NCBI GenBank assembly: GCA_002050165.1
Contig: MWSW01000019.1
Span: forward strand, 62,001-126,000
Length of the DNA: 64,000 nt
DNA from: Candidatus Tepidiaquacellales bacterium OLB4/UTCHB1
Lineage (GTDB): Bacteria; Bacteroidota; Ignavibacteria; Tepidaquicellales; Tepidaquicellaceae
Reading direction: 5' to 3'
Shown: positions 1 to 8,276 of the stretch, piece by piece
Position numbering within the stretch: the stretch's first letter is position 1
Layout of the letters: every line of letters begins with the position of its first letter
Made by a program: the position numbers and the translations under genes
The notes under the pieces: generated by a model
What the model was told of the DNA's origin: nothing
Databases searched by the model: none
Seen by the model: the letters and a program-made list of their open reading frames with translations, nothing else

Positions 1-938
1 ATAGCAACAGTTCTTTGAAAATTGTATTGGTTGGGAATAAATCCGAAATCGAAAGTAAACTTCGGACTTTCAATAATTCTTACACAAATATTGAAATAGT
101 GAATTCAACCGAAGTAATTACAATGAACGATTCTCCCACCGAAGCATTTAAGTCTAAACCTGATTCATCGTTGAACGTTTCGCTTGAACTGATGAAGCGC
201 AATGAAGTTGATGCCATTGTAAGCGCCGGCAACACTGGAGCGGTTCTTACTCACTCGGTACTTAAATTAGGCAGAATAAACGGGGTCGGCAGACCAACAA
301 TTGGTTCTTTGTTTCCTACACAGCGTAGAATGACGATGGTTTTCGATATTGGTGCCTCGGTTGATTGTAAACCTGTACATCTTGTTGAATATGCAAAAAT
401 GGGATCAATTTTTTTCGAGCACGTATTTAAAATACCGAACCCGAAAATCGGCCTACTTAACGTAGGTGAAGAAGATTCGAAAGGAAACGATCTCACAATT
501 GAAACTAACGGCTTATTGAAATCATCAGGACTTAATTTTATTGGCAATATTGAAGGGAGAGACGTTCTGAAGGGTGATGTGGATATCATAGTATGTGATG
601 GATTTGTTGGAAATGTAATTCTTAAATTCGCGGAAGGTGTACTCGATCTTTTGAAAGCGAAGTTTAAAGAATTTGCTTCAACGAGTGTTTTGAACAAAAT
701 TAGAATGGGAATGGCATACGGTACACTGAAGAATATTATGAAGGACTTTGATTATCAGGAATACGGTGGTGTTCCACTGCTTGGCGTGAACGGAGTAGTT
801 ATTATCGGACATGGAAAATCATCCCCGCTGGCGTTGAAAAATATGATTATTCGTGCAGTGAATGTAGTTCAAAACGAGGTGAACCTCAAAATTAAAAATG
901 CTTTCAGTTTAAATAAACAAAATAAAGAAAATCAATAA
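1..938 (+). CDS. plsX: Phosphate acyltransferase PlsX (5' partial)
   Basis: PlsX makes acyl-phosphate from acyl-ACP for phospholipid synthesis at the membrane. The visible protein reads into the window in frame from base 3 with no stop. The TTG at 15 is internal, because the text around it (KIVLVGN) matches the segment normally about 35 residues into the family, whose members are about 330-340 residues long. Family segments seen include the DAIVSAGNTGA motif, the FDIGASVDCKP region, GLLNVGEE and the C-terminal GGVPLLGVNGVVIIGHG. It heads a co-directional operon with a 10-bp gap to the next gene. In many bacteria rpmF precedes plsX and fabH follows it; here a small unknown gene and rpmB follow. 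Confidence 0.95.
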   Translation, partial: SNSSLKIVLVGNKSEIESKLRTFNNSYTNIEIVNSTEVITMNDSPTEAFKSKPDSSLNVSLELMKRNEVDAIVSAGNTGAVLTHSVLKLGRINGVGRPTIGSLFPTQRRMTMVFDIGASVDCKPVHLVEYAKMGSIFFEHVFKIPNPKIGLLNVGEEDSKGNDLTIETNGLLKSSGLNFIGNIEGRDVLKGDVDIIVCDGFVGNVILKFAEGVLDLLKAKFKEFASTSVLNKIRMGMAYGTLKNIMKDFDYQEYGGVPLLGVNGVVIIGHGKSSPLALKNMIIRAVNVVQNEVNLKIKNAFSLNKQNKENQ

Positions 939-948
939 AAATATATAA

Positions 949-1155
949 ATGGCTAAGCAATTATCGTTTGCTGATAAAATAAAAAAGGGCGGTAAAACCC
1001 AGGAGTTTATCGTAATGTGTCCCGATACTAATAAAGAGACCAAGGTGATTACGGTGAGACTTGTTGAATCTATCAAAACAGAGAAAGGGAATTATAAGTA
1101 TCAGGACAGAATCATGAAGGTGTATGAATCAACTTACAAACCTTATAAAGGTTAA
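949..1155 (+). CDS. Small conserved-looking protein, unknown function
   Basis: A 68-residue basic protein of unrecognised family lies 10 bp after plsX and 14 bp before rpmB, in the same direction. It has no signal peptide, no membrane segment and a single cysteine, so it is not a zinc-ribbon L32 or L33. The sequence is rich in Lys, Thr and Tyr, with beta-type alternation in the middle ([21 protein letters not shown]). Tight packing between plsX and a ribosomal protein gene argues that it is translated. A ribosome-associated or lipid-synthesis accessory role is possible from context only. Confidence 0.7.
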   Translation: MAKQLSFADKIKKGGKTQEFIVMCPDTNKETKVITVRLVESIKTEKGNYKYQDRIMKVYESTYKPYKG

Positions 1156-1169
1156 AGAAAGGAATTAAT

Positions 1170-1382
1170 ATGTCAAAAGTTTGTCAAGTAACGGGTAAAA
1201 GACCACTAAGCGGAAACAATGTATCTCACGCGAACAATAAGACGCGTCGTCGTCAGTTGCCAAATTTACAGAAAAAGAGGATTTGGCTTGAAGAAGAAAA
1301 AAGGTGGGTTACGGTTAAATTATCTGCGAAAGCGCTAAAAACTCTCGACAAGAAAGGCACAAAGGGATTAATTAAGGTTTAA
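1170..1382 (+). CDS. rpmB: 50S ribosomal protein L28
   Basis: A 70-residue large-subunit ribosomal protein. The N-terminus ([22 protein letters not shown]) and the following [15 protein letters not shown] are diagnostic of L28, as is the C-terminal [10 protein letters not shown]. No CxxC zinc pair is present, so it is the zinc-free form. An AAAGGA stretch about 7 bases before the ATG is one of the few recognisable Shine-Dalgarno sequences in this operon. The stop overlaps the next ATG by one base (TAATG), suggesting coupled translation with the glycosyltransferase gene. Confidence 0.96.
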   Translation: MSKVCQVTGKRPLSGNNVSHANNKTRRRQLPNLQKKRIWLEEEKRWVTVKLSAKALKTLDKKGTKGLIKV

Positions 1383-2128
1383 TGCAACCGGATACCGGTA
1401 CGACTAAACTTAGCATTATTATCCCGACTCTCAATGAAGAGAAGCTTATTTCAAACATCCTGAATATTTTCAATAAAGAATTCAAAGAAAAATTCAGGGC
1501 AGAGTTAATTATAAGTGATGGAGGCAGTTCAGATGAAACCTTAAATTTAATAACAGATAATGTTGATAAGGTAATCCGGCACGACGGTGAATTTAAACAG
1601 AACATCTCCCGGGGAAGGAATCAGGGGGCAAAGTCTTCCAAGGGTGATGTTCTTGTTTTTTTAAATGCTGATACTTTTATATACAACCCTGATGAGCTTT
1701 TTGAAGAAGCGCTGGAGTTACTGAATCATCCGGACAACGTCGCAATCGCTTTCCCGATACGGGTTTTCAAGGATGAAGAAAAATTATTCGATAAAATCTT
1801 TCACGGTTTCTACAACTTGTACGTCAAAATGCTTAATAACGTTGGAATCGGGATGGGTAGAGGTGAATGTCACATGGTTAAACGAGATTATTTTGAAATA
1901 CTAAACGGTTACAATGAAAATTTATACGCCGGTGAAGATTATGACCTTTACAAAAGGTTAAGGAAGAAAGGGAAAATTGTTTTCGCAAATAAACTCGTAG
2001 TTTACGAATCTCCAAGACGATACAGATTATTCGGTTATCCGAAAGTAATTTACAATTGGCTTATCAATTCCGTTTTTGTAACTTTGTTTAAAAAGTCAGT
2101 ATCAAAAGACTGGGAGCCGGTAAGGTAA
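1382..2128 (+). CDS. Family 2 glycosyltransferase
   Basis: A 248-residue GT-A fold transferase that would move a sugar from a nucleotide donor to an unknown acceptor at the cytoplasmic membrane face. The N-terminus has the nucleotide-binding start (LSIIIPTLNEE), then ISDGGSSDE, a GRNQGAKSSKGDVLVFLNADT segment carrying the metal-binding DxD-like NAD, and the GEDYDLYKRLRKKG motif typical of the catalytic ED. The C-terminus is hydrophobic and aromatic (FGYPKVIYNWLINSVFVTLF), probably a membrane-contacting helix. It begins on the rpmB stop and ends one base before tgt, so it is co-transcribed with them. Substrate cannot be told. Confidence 0.88.
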   Translation: MQPDTGTTKLSIIIPTLNEEKLISNILNIFNKEFKEKFRAELIISDGGSSDETLNLITDNVDKVIRHDGEFKQNISRGRNQGAKSSKGDVLVFLNADTFIYNPDELFEEALELLNHPDNVAIAFPIRVFKDEEKLFDKIFHGFYNLYVKMLNNVGIGMGRGECHMVKRDYFEILNGYNENLYAGEDYDLYKRLRKKGKIVFANKLVVYESPRRYRLFGYPKVIYNWLINSVFVTLFKKSVSKDWEPVR

Positions 2129-2129
2129 A

Positions 2130-3278
2130 ATGAATACCGGATTTTTTAACGTTCTTTCAAATATCCCTGAGACAGGTACCAGAGCAAGAGCAGGTGTAAT
2201 CAGAACAGAACATTCACTGGTTGAAACTCCGGTTTTTATGCCGGTTGGAACAGCAGGAACCGTAAAAGCAATTTTACAAAAGGATTTGCTTGAATTGGGG
2301 TTTAATTTAATACTTGGAAATTCATATCATCTCTTTTTAAGGCCAGGGACGGATGTAATTGAAAATGCAGGTGGGTTGCACAGGTTTATAAACTGGAGTA
2401 AAGGATTGCTGACAGACAGTGGAGGTTTTCAGATTTTCAGTTTAGCCGGGATACGAAAAATTAACGAAGATGGTGTAGAGTTTTCTTCTCACCTGAACGG
2501 AGAAAAGCACTTTTTTACTCCAGAGAAAGTGATTGACATTCAGCGTTCAATCGGCTCAGATATCATGATGCCACTTGATGAATGCCTACCCTATCCGGTA
2601 GGAAAAAGTGACGTAAAAAAATCGCTTGCTCTGACTCATTCATGGGAACAACGATGCCGTATGCGTTTCAATGAAACTAAAGAATATTACGGGAAGAAAC
2701 AATTTCTCTTCTCAATTAATCAGGGTAGCGTATTCAAAGATTTTCGAAAGGAAAGTATAGATGCACTTAACGGATTGGATTTTGACGGTAACGCTATCGG
2801 TGGTCTTGCTGTCGGTGAAGAGAACGAAGCTATGTATGAAATTGTTGAGTATTGCACGGGATTAATGGCAACTGAAAAACCGAGATACCTTATGGGCGTT
2901 GGAACTCCGGTTGACTTGTTAGAGTGTATTGATCGCGGGGTTGATATGTTTGATTGTGTAATGCCGACAAGAAATGCAAGACACGGGAGAATTTTTACAA
3001 CATACGGTGAGATAAACATCAGGAACAGCAGATACCGCTATGACAATAATTCTCCTGATCCGGAGTGTAAAACCTACACATCCGATAATTTTTCGTTATC
3101 TTATCTGCGGCATTTGTTTATCTCAAATGAAATCTTAGGAGCCCAGTTGCTGACGATTCACAATCTTGGGTTTTATGCAAAATTAATGAGAGATGTTCGT
3201 TCATCAATAATTAATGGAAATTTCCTTGAATATAAAAGTTCATTTTTGGAAAAATACAATAGCAACAAAAAAACGTAA
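2130..3278 (+). CDS. tgt: Queuine/preQ1 tRNA-guanine transglycosylase
   Basis: Tgt exchanges guanine-34 in GUN anticodons for preQ1 during queuosine synthesis. The 382 residues match the bacterial family in length. Visible motifs are the DSGGFQ active site (about residue 95), the HLNGEKHFFTPE loop, GGLAVGE substrate pocket, and FDCVMPTRNARHG with the nucleophilic Asp (about 273). The C-terminal zinc site is altered: of the usual Cys-x-Cys-x2-Cys plus His, only Cys313 and His344 remain. The second and third cysteine positions are Thr315 and Ser318. YLRHLF and the TIHN segment are otherwise normal. Next to yajC, as in many bacteria. Confidence 0.95.
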   Translation: MNTGFFNVLSNIPETGTRARAGVIRTEHSLVETPVFMPVGTAGTVKAILQKDLLELGFNLILGNSYHLFLRPGTDVIENAGGLHRFINWSKGLLTDSGGFQIFSLAGIRKINEDGVEFSSHLNGEKHFFTPEKVIDIQRSIGSDIMMPLDECLPYPVGKSDVKKSLALTHSWEQRCRMRFNETKEYYGKKQFLFSINQGSVFKDFRKESIDALNGLDFDGNAIGGLAVGEENEAMYEIVEYCTGLMATEKPRYLMGVGTPVDLLECIDRGVDMFDCVMPTRNARHGRIFTTYGEINIRNSRYRYDNNSPDPECKTYTSDNFSLSYLRHLFISNEILGAQLLTIHNLGFYAKLMRDVRSSIINGNFLEYKSSFLEKYNSNKKT

Positions 3279-3284
3279 ACTTAA

Positions 3285-3596
3285 ATGGAAAATATAATAA
3301 TATTGTTTCAAGCAGGTGGGACGGAGCAATTGCTCTCGACCATTTTACCTTTTTTACTAATCATTCTCGTCTTTTATTTCCTCATATTGAGACCACAGCA
3401 AAAGAGGCAAAAGGAGCGACAGCAAATGTTGGATTCAGTCGAAAAAGGTAATAAAGTAGTAACTAACGGCGGTCTCCACGGGACGGTTGAAGGACTTGAT
3501 GGATCCATACTGATCGTAAAAATTGCAGATAACGTCAAAGTTAAAATTGAGAAATCTGCGATTGCTAATATTGTTGGAGTTACGGATAAAAAGTAA
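3285..3596 (+). CDS. yajC: Preprotein translocase subunit YajC
   Basis: A 103-residue single-pass membrane protein that associates with SecDF and YidC at the Sec translocon. It has a short N-terminal periplasmic segment, one transmembrane helix (about residues 15-37, ending FYFLILRPQQKR with the family RPQ motif), then a small cytoplasmic domain with the GNKVVTNGGLHGTVEGL signature. The tgt-yajC order is a common bacterial pairing. Six bases separate it from tgt and five from ribBA. Confidence 0.95.
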   Translation: MENIIILFQAGGTEQLLSTILPFLLIILVFYFLILRPQQKRQKERQQMLDSVEKGNKVVTNGGLHGTVEGLDGSILIVKIADNVKVKIEKSAIANIVGVTDKK

Positions 3597-3601
3597 TTAC
3601 C

Positions 3602-4831
3602 ATGAAGCTTGTAAATAAAATGGACAACTTTAAATTTGATACAATAGAATCAGCTCTTGAGGATTATAAAGCGGGAAAAATAATCATAGTAGTAGATGAT
3701 GAAGACCGCGAAAATGAAGGTGATATGATTTTTTCAGCAGAGAAAACAACATCGGCACTGGTTAACTTTCTAATCAAAAATGCCGGTGGATTAATTTGTA
3801 TTTCTCTTGAAGAGAAAAGATTGCACGAGCTTGATCTCGAAATGATGACAAGCATTAATACTTCGCTGCATGAAACTGCATTTACCGTCAGCGTTGATTA
3901 TAAAATTGGAACATCGACCGGTATTTCGGCTTCTGACAGATTTAAGACGATTAAAGCATTAATTAGTCCTGACACAAAACTTTCAGATTTGGCAAAACCT
4001 GGACATATATTCCCTTTGAAATCCACACCAGGTGGGGTTTTGAGGCGTGCTGGTCATACCGAAGCAGTCGTTGATCTTTCCAAAATGGCAGGTCATTTCC
4101 CGGCTGGAATATTGTGTGAAATAATACGAGAAGACGGTGAAATGGCGAGATTACCGGAACTGTTTAAAATCGCAAAGAAATTTAAACTGAAAATTATCTG
4201 TATTAAAGACCTTATTGAATATAGGTTGCAAAAGGAAGTTCTGGTAAAGGAACTCGTTTCGACGAGACTACCAACGAGGTTCGGAAATTTTGAAATTAAA
4301 CTTTATAAAAGTGATGTTGATAACAAAGAGCACATCGTTCTGATAAAGGGAGATATTGATTATTCAAAACCAGTCCTGGTCAGAGTGCACTCCGAGTGTC
4401 TGACCGGTGATGTATTTGGTTCGATGAAGTGTGATTGTCGTGACCAACTCCTGAACTCAATGTCAATTATTGAAAGGAACGGAACAGGTTTGGTTCTTTA
4501 TATGAGACAGGAGGGTAGGGGTATTGGTTTGTTAAATAAATTGAAAGCATATCAGTTACAGGAAAACGGATATGATACAGTTGAGGCAAATATTCATCTT
4601 GGATTCAAACCAGACCTTCGCGATTACGGCATAGGGGCTCAAATATTACGTGACCTTGGGGTAAAAGAAATACGGTTACTTACTAACAATCCGAAGAAAG
4701 TTATCGGGCTTGAAGGGTATGGGCTTAAAATTGTAGAGCGTGTACCGATTGAGATCGAATCAAATCCCGAGAACTCAGGTTATCTCCACACTAAGCGTGA
4801 TAAACTCGGACACATTCTTCATATAAAATAA
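3602..4831 (+). CDS. ribBA: Bifunctional DHBP synthase / GTP cyclohydrolase II
   Basis: This fused riboflavin enzyme makes both precursors of lumazine: dihydroxybutanone phosphate from ribulose 5-phosphate (N-terminal half) and the pyrimidine from GTP (C-terminal half). RibB shows the acidic DDEDRENEGD loop near residue 36, the TPGGVLRRAGHTEA motif and CEIIREDGEMAR. RibA shows zinc ligands Cys266, Cys277 and Cys279 (RVHSEC...CDC), the catalytic MRQEGRGIGL and the DLRDYGIGAQIL segment. At 409 residues both halves look complete. No other rib gene is in the window. The ATG at 3602 is five bases after yajC. Confidence 0.96.
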   Translation: MKLVNKMDNFKFDTIESALEDYKAGKIIIVVDDEDRENEGDMIFSAEKTTSALVNFLIKNAGGLICISLEEKRLHELDLEMMTSINTSLHETAFTVSVDYKIGTSTGISASDRFKTIKALISPDTKLSDLAKPGHIFPLKSTPGGVLRRAGHTEAVVDLSKMAGHFPAGILCEIIREDGEMARLPELFKIAKKFKLKIICIKDLIEYRLQKEVLVKELVSTRLPTRFGNFEIKLYKSDVDNKEHIVLIKGDIDYSKPVLVRVHSECLTGDVFGSMKCDCRDQLLNSMSIIERNGTGLVLYMRQEGRGIGLLNKLKAYQLQENGYDTVEANIHLGFKPDLRDYGIGAQILRDLGVKEIRLLTNNPKKVIGLEGYGLKIVERVPIEIESNPENSGYLHTKRDKLGHILHIK

Positions 4832-4848
4832 AATTTCAAACTACTAAT

Positions 4849-5334
4849 ATGGAACAAACATCAGGTAACGTTTACGTTACACGTGAAAGGCTTGCTGAAC
4901 TGGAAAATGAATTGAAGATACTTAAAACTACAGAGCGTAAAGAAATCGCCGAGCGTATTGCTGAGGCGCGATCGCACGGCGACCTTACTGAGAATGCAGA
5001 GTACAGTGCGGCAAAGGAGGCTCAGTCTCATCTTGAAATGAAGATCGGGAAACTTGAAAATATTTTGTCGAGAGTAATGATTCTCAACAAAGATGATATT
5101 CCTTCAGACGAGGTTTACGTACTATCAACCGTTAAATTGCACGATATATCTTTTAACGAGGAAATTACGTACACTTTGGTATCACCCGAAGAAGCTGATT
5201 TTGAACAAAACAAAATCTCAATCAAGTCACCACTTGGGCAGGCCTTGCTTGGCAAGAAAGTTGGCGAATTTATTGAACTCGACATCAGTTCAAATAAAAG
5301 TAAATACAAAATTCTTGAAATCATTAAACCGTAA
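4849..5334 (+). CDS. greA: Transcription elongation factor GreA
   Basis: GreA rescues backtracked RNA polymerase by stimulating transcript cleavage through the secondary channel. The 161 residues split into an N-terminal coiled coil with the tip acidic residues (EARSHGDLTENAEYSAAKE, the family signature) and a C-terminal FKBP-like domain ending GKKVGEFIELDI. Its stop codon is followed directly by the ATG of the MCE gene (TAAATG), so the two are translationally adjacent. Confidence 0.96.
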   Translation: MEQTSGNVYVTRERLAELENELKILKTTERKEIAERIAEARSHGDLTENAEYSAAKEAQSHLEMKIGKLENILSRVMILNKDDIPSDEVYVLSTVKLHDISFNEEITYTLVSPEEADFEQNKISIKSPLGQALLGKKVGEFIELDISSNKSKYKILEIIKP

Positions 5335-6246
5335 ATGGCAAAGTACAAATTCAGCGAAGTAAAAATTGGCGTTTTTGTGCTTGGCGCTGTTATTGTGATT
5401 TTACTCACTACATTTTATACTAAAGATTTCGTTTTTAGTAGAAATTTTAATGATTACATAGCGTATTTCCCTGAGACTCCGGGTTTGAAAGTCGGCGATC
5501 CTGTCAGTGTCAGAGGCGTGAAAAAGGGGCAGATAGATAACATCGAGTTGTCCGGTGATTCAGTTAAGGTTGAATTTTCCCTCCAAAAAGAAGTGAAAAT
5601 ATTTTCAGATTATCACGTTGAAATCGCAGTTGTCGAATTAATGAGCGGGAAAACAATCGCAATTAATCCGGGTAAATCGCTCCCTGAGCTTGGGACTGAC
5701 CATCCGTTGCACGGTTCTTCGGGAACTGATATTTCAAAGTTATTTAAAACTGTGGACGAACTCTCAGTTGATATAAGCGATCTACTTGTTAGTTTTAAAA
5801 AGAATTCCGAGAACCTCGATAAAGTACTCGTAAATGTAAATGATGTCATGGGTGATCCTAAGTTTAAAAATGATATGAAAAATACAATGACCAACTTTGC
5901 GGTTACATCTCAGAACCTGAATGAACTTGTTTCAGAAAACAGGGTCAACCTCAACAAACTTACAAATAAGGTTGATCTTACGATTGATAACGTGAACACT
6001 GTTTTCGATGAGACTACACCTGAGTTTAAGAAGACATTTGATGAGATTCAGGTTCTTACCGGTAGGGTGGATAGCTTAATTGTGAACCTAAATGAAATGG
6101 TGTCAGATTTACGCAACCCGGAATACGGCGCTGGAAAATTTATTTATGATGATACGCTTTATAAAAATATTAATGAAACTCTCCGTCAGATTGAAATGCT
6201 CTCCAAAAAAATCCGCGAGGACGGCGTGAAGATAAATTTATTTTAA
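5335..6246 (+). CDS. MlaD/MCE-family lipid transport protein
   Basis: A 303-residue membrane-anchored MCE protein, likely the substrate-binding subunit of an ABC-type phospholipid transporter between the two membranes. After a short cytoplasmic start it has one transmembrane helix (about residues 10-28), then one MCE domain (about 38-115, with GLKVGDPVSVRGVKKGQI and the GKTIAINPG end). A long C-terminal helical region (about 130-300) with repeated NLN and DLT heptad-like spacing would form the periplasmic tube or coiled coil. The partner ATPase (MlaF) and permease (MlaE) are not in the window. The stop overlaps the convergent porQ stop by four bases. Confidence 0.87.
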   Translation: MAKYKFSEVKIGVFVLGAVIVILLTTFYTKDFVFSRNFNDYIAYFPETPGLKVGDPVSVRGVKKGQIDNIELSGDSVKVEFSLQKEVKIFSDYHVEIAVVELMSGKTIAINPGKSLPELGTDHPLHGSSGTDISKLFKTVDELSVDISDLLVSFKKNSENLDKVLVNVNDVMGDPKFKNDMKNTMTNFAVTSQNLNELVSENRVNLNKLTNKVDLTIDNVNTVFDETTPEFKKTFDEIQVLTGRVDSLIVNLNEMVSDLRNPEYGAGKFIYDDTLYKNINETLRQIEMLSKKIREDGVKINLF

Positions 6247-7196
6247 TCGAGTGTATATTTCAGGTTTATTCTGTGCGTTGATCCGACATTCCCCAGAGAG
6301 TTAAAACCGTAATCGAGATTATATTTCTCATAGAAATTTATTCCTACCCCTGCGGAAAATCCAGCCAGTCCGGTAGTTGTACCGGTTTTGTAGTTCTGTC
6401 TGAATTTATTATTATAGCCAACCCGCAGGTTCACGTTATCGCTTAGTTTAAATTCACCGCCAATACTGAAATATTTCAGCCTCTCGATTGATTTCTCCTG
6501 TTCTTCGTTAATTTGATTTATGGAAACGAAAACTGTGAGAGGAAGATATTTTAATTGCTTACTTGCACCGATGCTAATGTTAAGTGGAAGTTCTTCACCG
6601 GAGTCAGAATATTTCGAAATCTGTGTCCCTAAGTTCTGAATACTTATGCCAGCTGAAAATGTATTTGTGGTATCGTGGTAAAGCAAACCAAGGTCAACTG
6701 CAATTGCCGATGATGAGTATTCATCAATGCTTGAGTGTATCAGTTTCAGGTTTAAACCGTAGTTCAATTCCGGTAGTAATTTCGAAGCATAACCTAATGA
6801 AAGTGCAAGTTCACTTGCGCCGAAAGTACCAATCTCATTGTATTGCTCGTCAAATTTCCTGAAACTACCGTAGTTCATATATTGAATGCCAGCGCCAAAC
6901 CAACCGTAGTCTTTATACTTTTGTGAGTAAGCAATATTCCCCGAATTTATATCGAGAAGATATTTGAAAAAACCAGCCGAGAGTTCACGCTTTTCAACGG
7001 TTGCTAATCCCGCCGGATTATAAAAAATTGTATTAACGTCATTGAACATACTGGTGAAAGTACCGGCCATGGATGAGGAACGAGCGTCAGGGTTCAGGTA
7101 AAGGAAATTGTAGATTTTATTGTTTTGAGAATATGAATCAGTGTAGAAACAAAACCAGATAACAATTACAAGGGAAAGAATTTTTATGCGGATCAT
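6243..7196 (-). CDS. porQ: PorV/PorQ-family type IX secretion protein (PorQ-like)
   Basis: A 317-residue outer-membrane beta-barrel protein related to FadL, with a Sec signal peptide (about residues 1-23, ending SYSQ). The YNFLYLNPDARSSSMAG start and the later FYNPAGL motif mark the PorV/PorQ family. The YGWFGAGIQYMNYGSFRKFDE and GTFGASELALSLGY segments match PorQ rather than PorV. PorQ works with PorU, PorV and PorZ in attaching or releasing type IX cargo in Bacteroidota. No other por gene is near. It is alone on this strand and converges on the mlaD-like gene. Confidence 0.8.
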   Translation of the reverse strand: MIRIKILSLVIVIWFCFYTDSYSQNNKIYNFLYLNPDARSSSMAGTFTSMFNDVNTIFYNPAGLATVEKRELSAGFFKYLLDINSGNIAYSQKYKDYGWFGAGIQYMNYGSFRKFDEQYNEIGTFGASELALSLGYASKLLPELNYGLNLKLIHSSIDEYSSSAIAVDLGLLYHDTTNTFSAGISIQNLGTQISKYSDSGEELPLNISIGASKQLKYLPLTVFVSINQINEEQEKSIERLKYFSIGGEFKLSDNVNLRVGYNNKFRQNYKTGTTTGLAGFSAGVGINFYEKYNLDYGFNSLGNVGSTHRINLKYTLD

Positions 7197-7407
7197 TTTT
7201 ATTCTTTAATTAGAAGAGGTCTGCAAATTATCTGGTTTATCCTTTGTTTGATTTGGTACAATAATACTTTTTACGAACTGGAATAGCAAGTTTAAATTAG
7301 AGTTTTAGCTACTGATGATGACATAATTCGGTGTGACTTATCTCTGATTTGTCAGAGCATTTCAGTTTTTGTCGTATTTATTTCAAACTTAAAATGTGTC
7401 AACCCCT

Positions 7408-7431
7408 CGGATTTGAAATCCGGCGCGGATT
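7408..7431. repeat. Double palindrome, REP-like
   Basis: CGGATTT-G-AAATCCG (7408-7422) is a near-perfect palindrome. Its right arm can instead pair with CGGATT at 7426-7431 across a 3-base GCG loop, giving two mutually exclusive hairpins. It lies in the 294-bp gap between the AhpD-like stop and porQ start. A related segment (GGAGAATCCGGATTTCA) is at 11075-11091 on the other strand. The rest of this gap shows nothing else definite; it must hold the porQ promoter. Confidence 0.45.
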
Positions 7432-7490
7432 CTCCATTAAGCCAAATCTGTTTATGTTAAAGCCTTTTACCGGTTTGCTGTAAGGTTTAA

Positions 7491-7937
7491 TTATGGTTTA
7501 AAAATCTGTCTGCCGGTTGCAACGTTAACCCTGTTCCATGAATTTATCACAACAATTTGCATAATTATTTGTGCAGTTACTTTCTCTCCAAAGAATTTTA
7601 CAACTCTGTTGTAGGTTTCATCGGAAACCCCACCATCCGAGATTCTGGTAACTTCTTCGGTAAATTTCAATAATGCACGCTCTTCTTCACTGAATAAATG
7701 CGATTCGTGCCAAACCGAAACAGCAATAATTCTTCGCTCTGTTTCGCCCAGCCTCAAGGCTTCTTCAGTATGCATATCGAGGCAGTATGCGCAACCGTTT
7801 ATTTGTGATGCCCTTATTTTTATAAGCTCCTTTAACTTTGGATCAAGGTCTGTCTGATCTGCGTAGTTCTGCATTGCCATCATTGCCTTCAGGGCATCCG
7901 GCTCTAAATCGTAAACAACAATTCTTTTGTTTTCCAT
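7491..7937 (-). CDS. AhpD-like carboxymuconolactone decarboxylase-family protein
   Basis: A 148-residue all-helical protein of the AhpD/CMD superfamily, probably a peroxidase-type redox enzyme in the cytoplasm. The CxxC redox pair and following His are in INGCAYCLDMHTEEALRLGE, in the middle of the chain, as in alkylhydroperoxidase-like members. The FTEEVTRISDGGVSDE segment and the C-terminal NSWNRVNVATG also fit this group. It sits downstream of the Sco/heme-copper cluster on the same strand but 318 bp away, so it probably has its own promoter. The electron donor is unknown. Confidence 0.88.
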   Translation of the reverse strand: MENKRIVVYDLEPDALKAMMAMQNYADQTDLDPKLKELIKIRASQINGCAYCLDMHTEEALRLGETERRIIAVSVWHESHLFSEEERALLKFTEEVTRISDGGVSDETYNRVVKFFGEKVTAQIIMQIVVINSWNRVNVATGRQIFKP

Positions 7938-8255
7938 GTTCGTTTTATTAGTTTATTATTAATCCGGAATTATGATCGACACGGATAATTTTATCGAAAT
8001 CCGGAAATTAAATATTTATAAACTTTTTAAATTGACAATAAATCAAGAATCAATTCGACACTTTCGGTTTTTTATATTCCACTCATCAAATTATATCGCG
8101 GAAAAATTTATTCGACATAAAATATATCCGCAATAATTTTAATATGTGCTCTTGAAGTTTCAAGGCAAACGGAAAAAATACAACTGGAAACATTTCACCC
8201 GAATACATTTTACGATGCGCTTAAAAACCAGAAGGTATTTGAAAAGTCCGGTATG
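7938..8255. other. Intergenic stretch between sco and the AhpD-like gene
   Basis: This 318-bp gap holds the presumed promoter of the AhpD-like gene and the start of a hairpin at the sco 3' end. A FNR-like TTGAC...ATCAA pair near 8032-8046 has 5 rather than 4 spacer bases and is not called. No small gene or RNA is evident. Confidence 0.4.
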
Positions 8256-8276
8256 TCAATTTGATTTCCGGACTTT
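8243..8276 (-). terminator. Hairpin at the 3' end of the sco gene
   Basis: AAAGTCCGG (8243-8251) pairs with CCGGACTTT (8268-8276), a 9-bp stem around a 16-base loop that contains the sco stop codon. On the minus strand it is followed by TTTTC only, so it would be a weak intrinsic terminator or an mRNA 3'-end stabiliser. Confidence 0.45.

Noticed and set aside
7400-7440. tRNA-Sec-like anticodon arm on the minus strand (CGGA-TTTCAAA-TCCG) or tRNA-Ser-like arm on the plus strand
   Set aside because: The loop would read TCA or TGA, tempting beside a selenium module elsewhere. However, no acceptor stem, D-arm or TTCGA T-loop can be formed around it. It is better explained as a palindromic repeat.
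8030-8048. FNR/NnrR-like box TTGAC-N5-ATCAA before the AhpD-like gene
   Set aside because: The spacer is five, not four, bases and one half is imperfect; such matches are common in AT-rich DNA.
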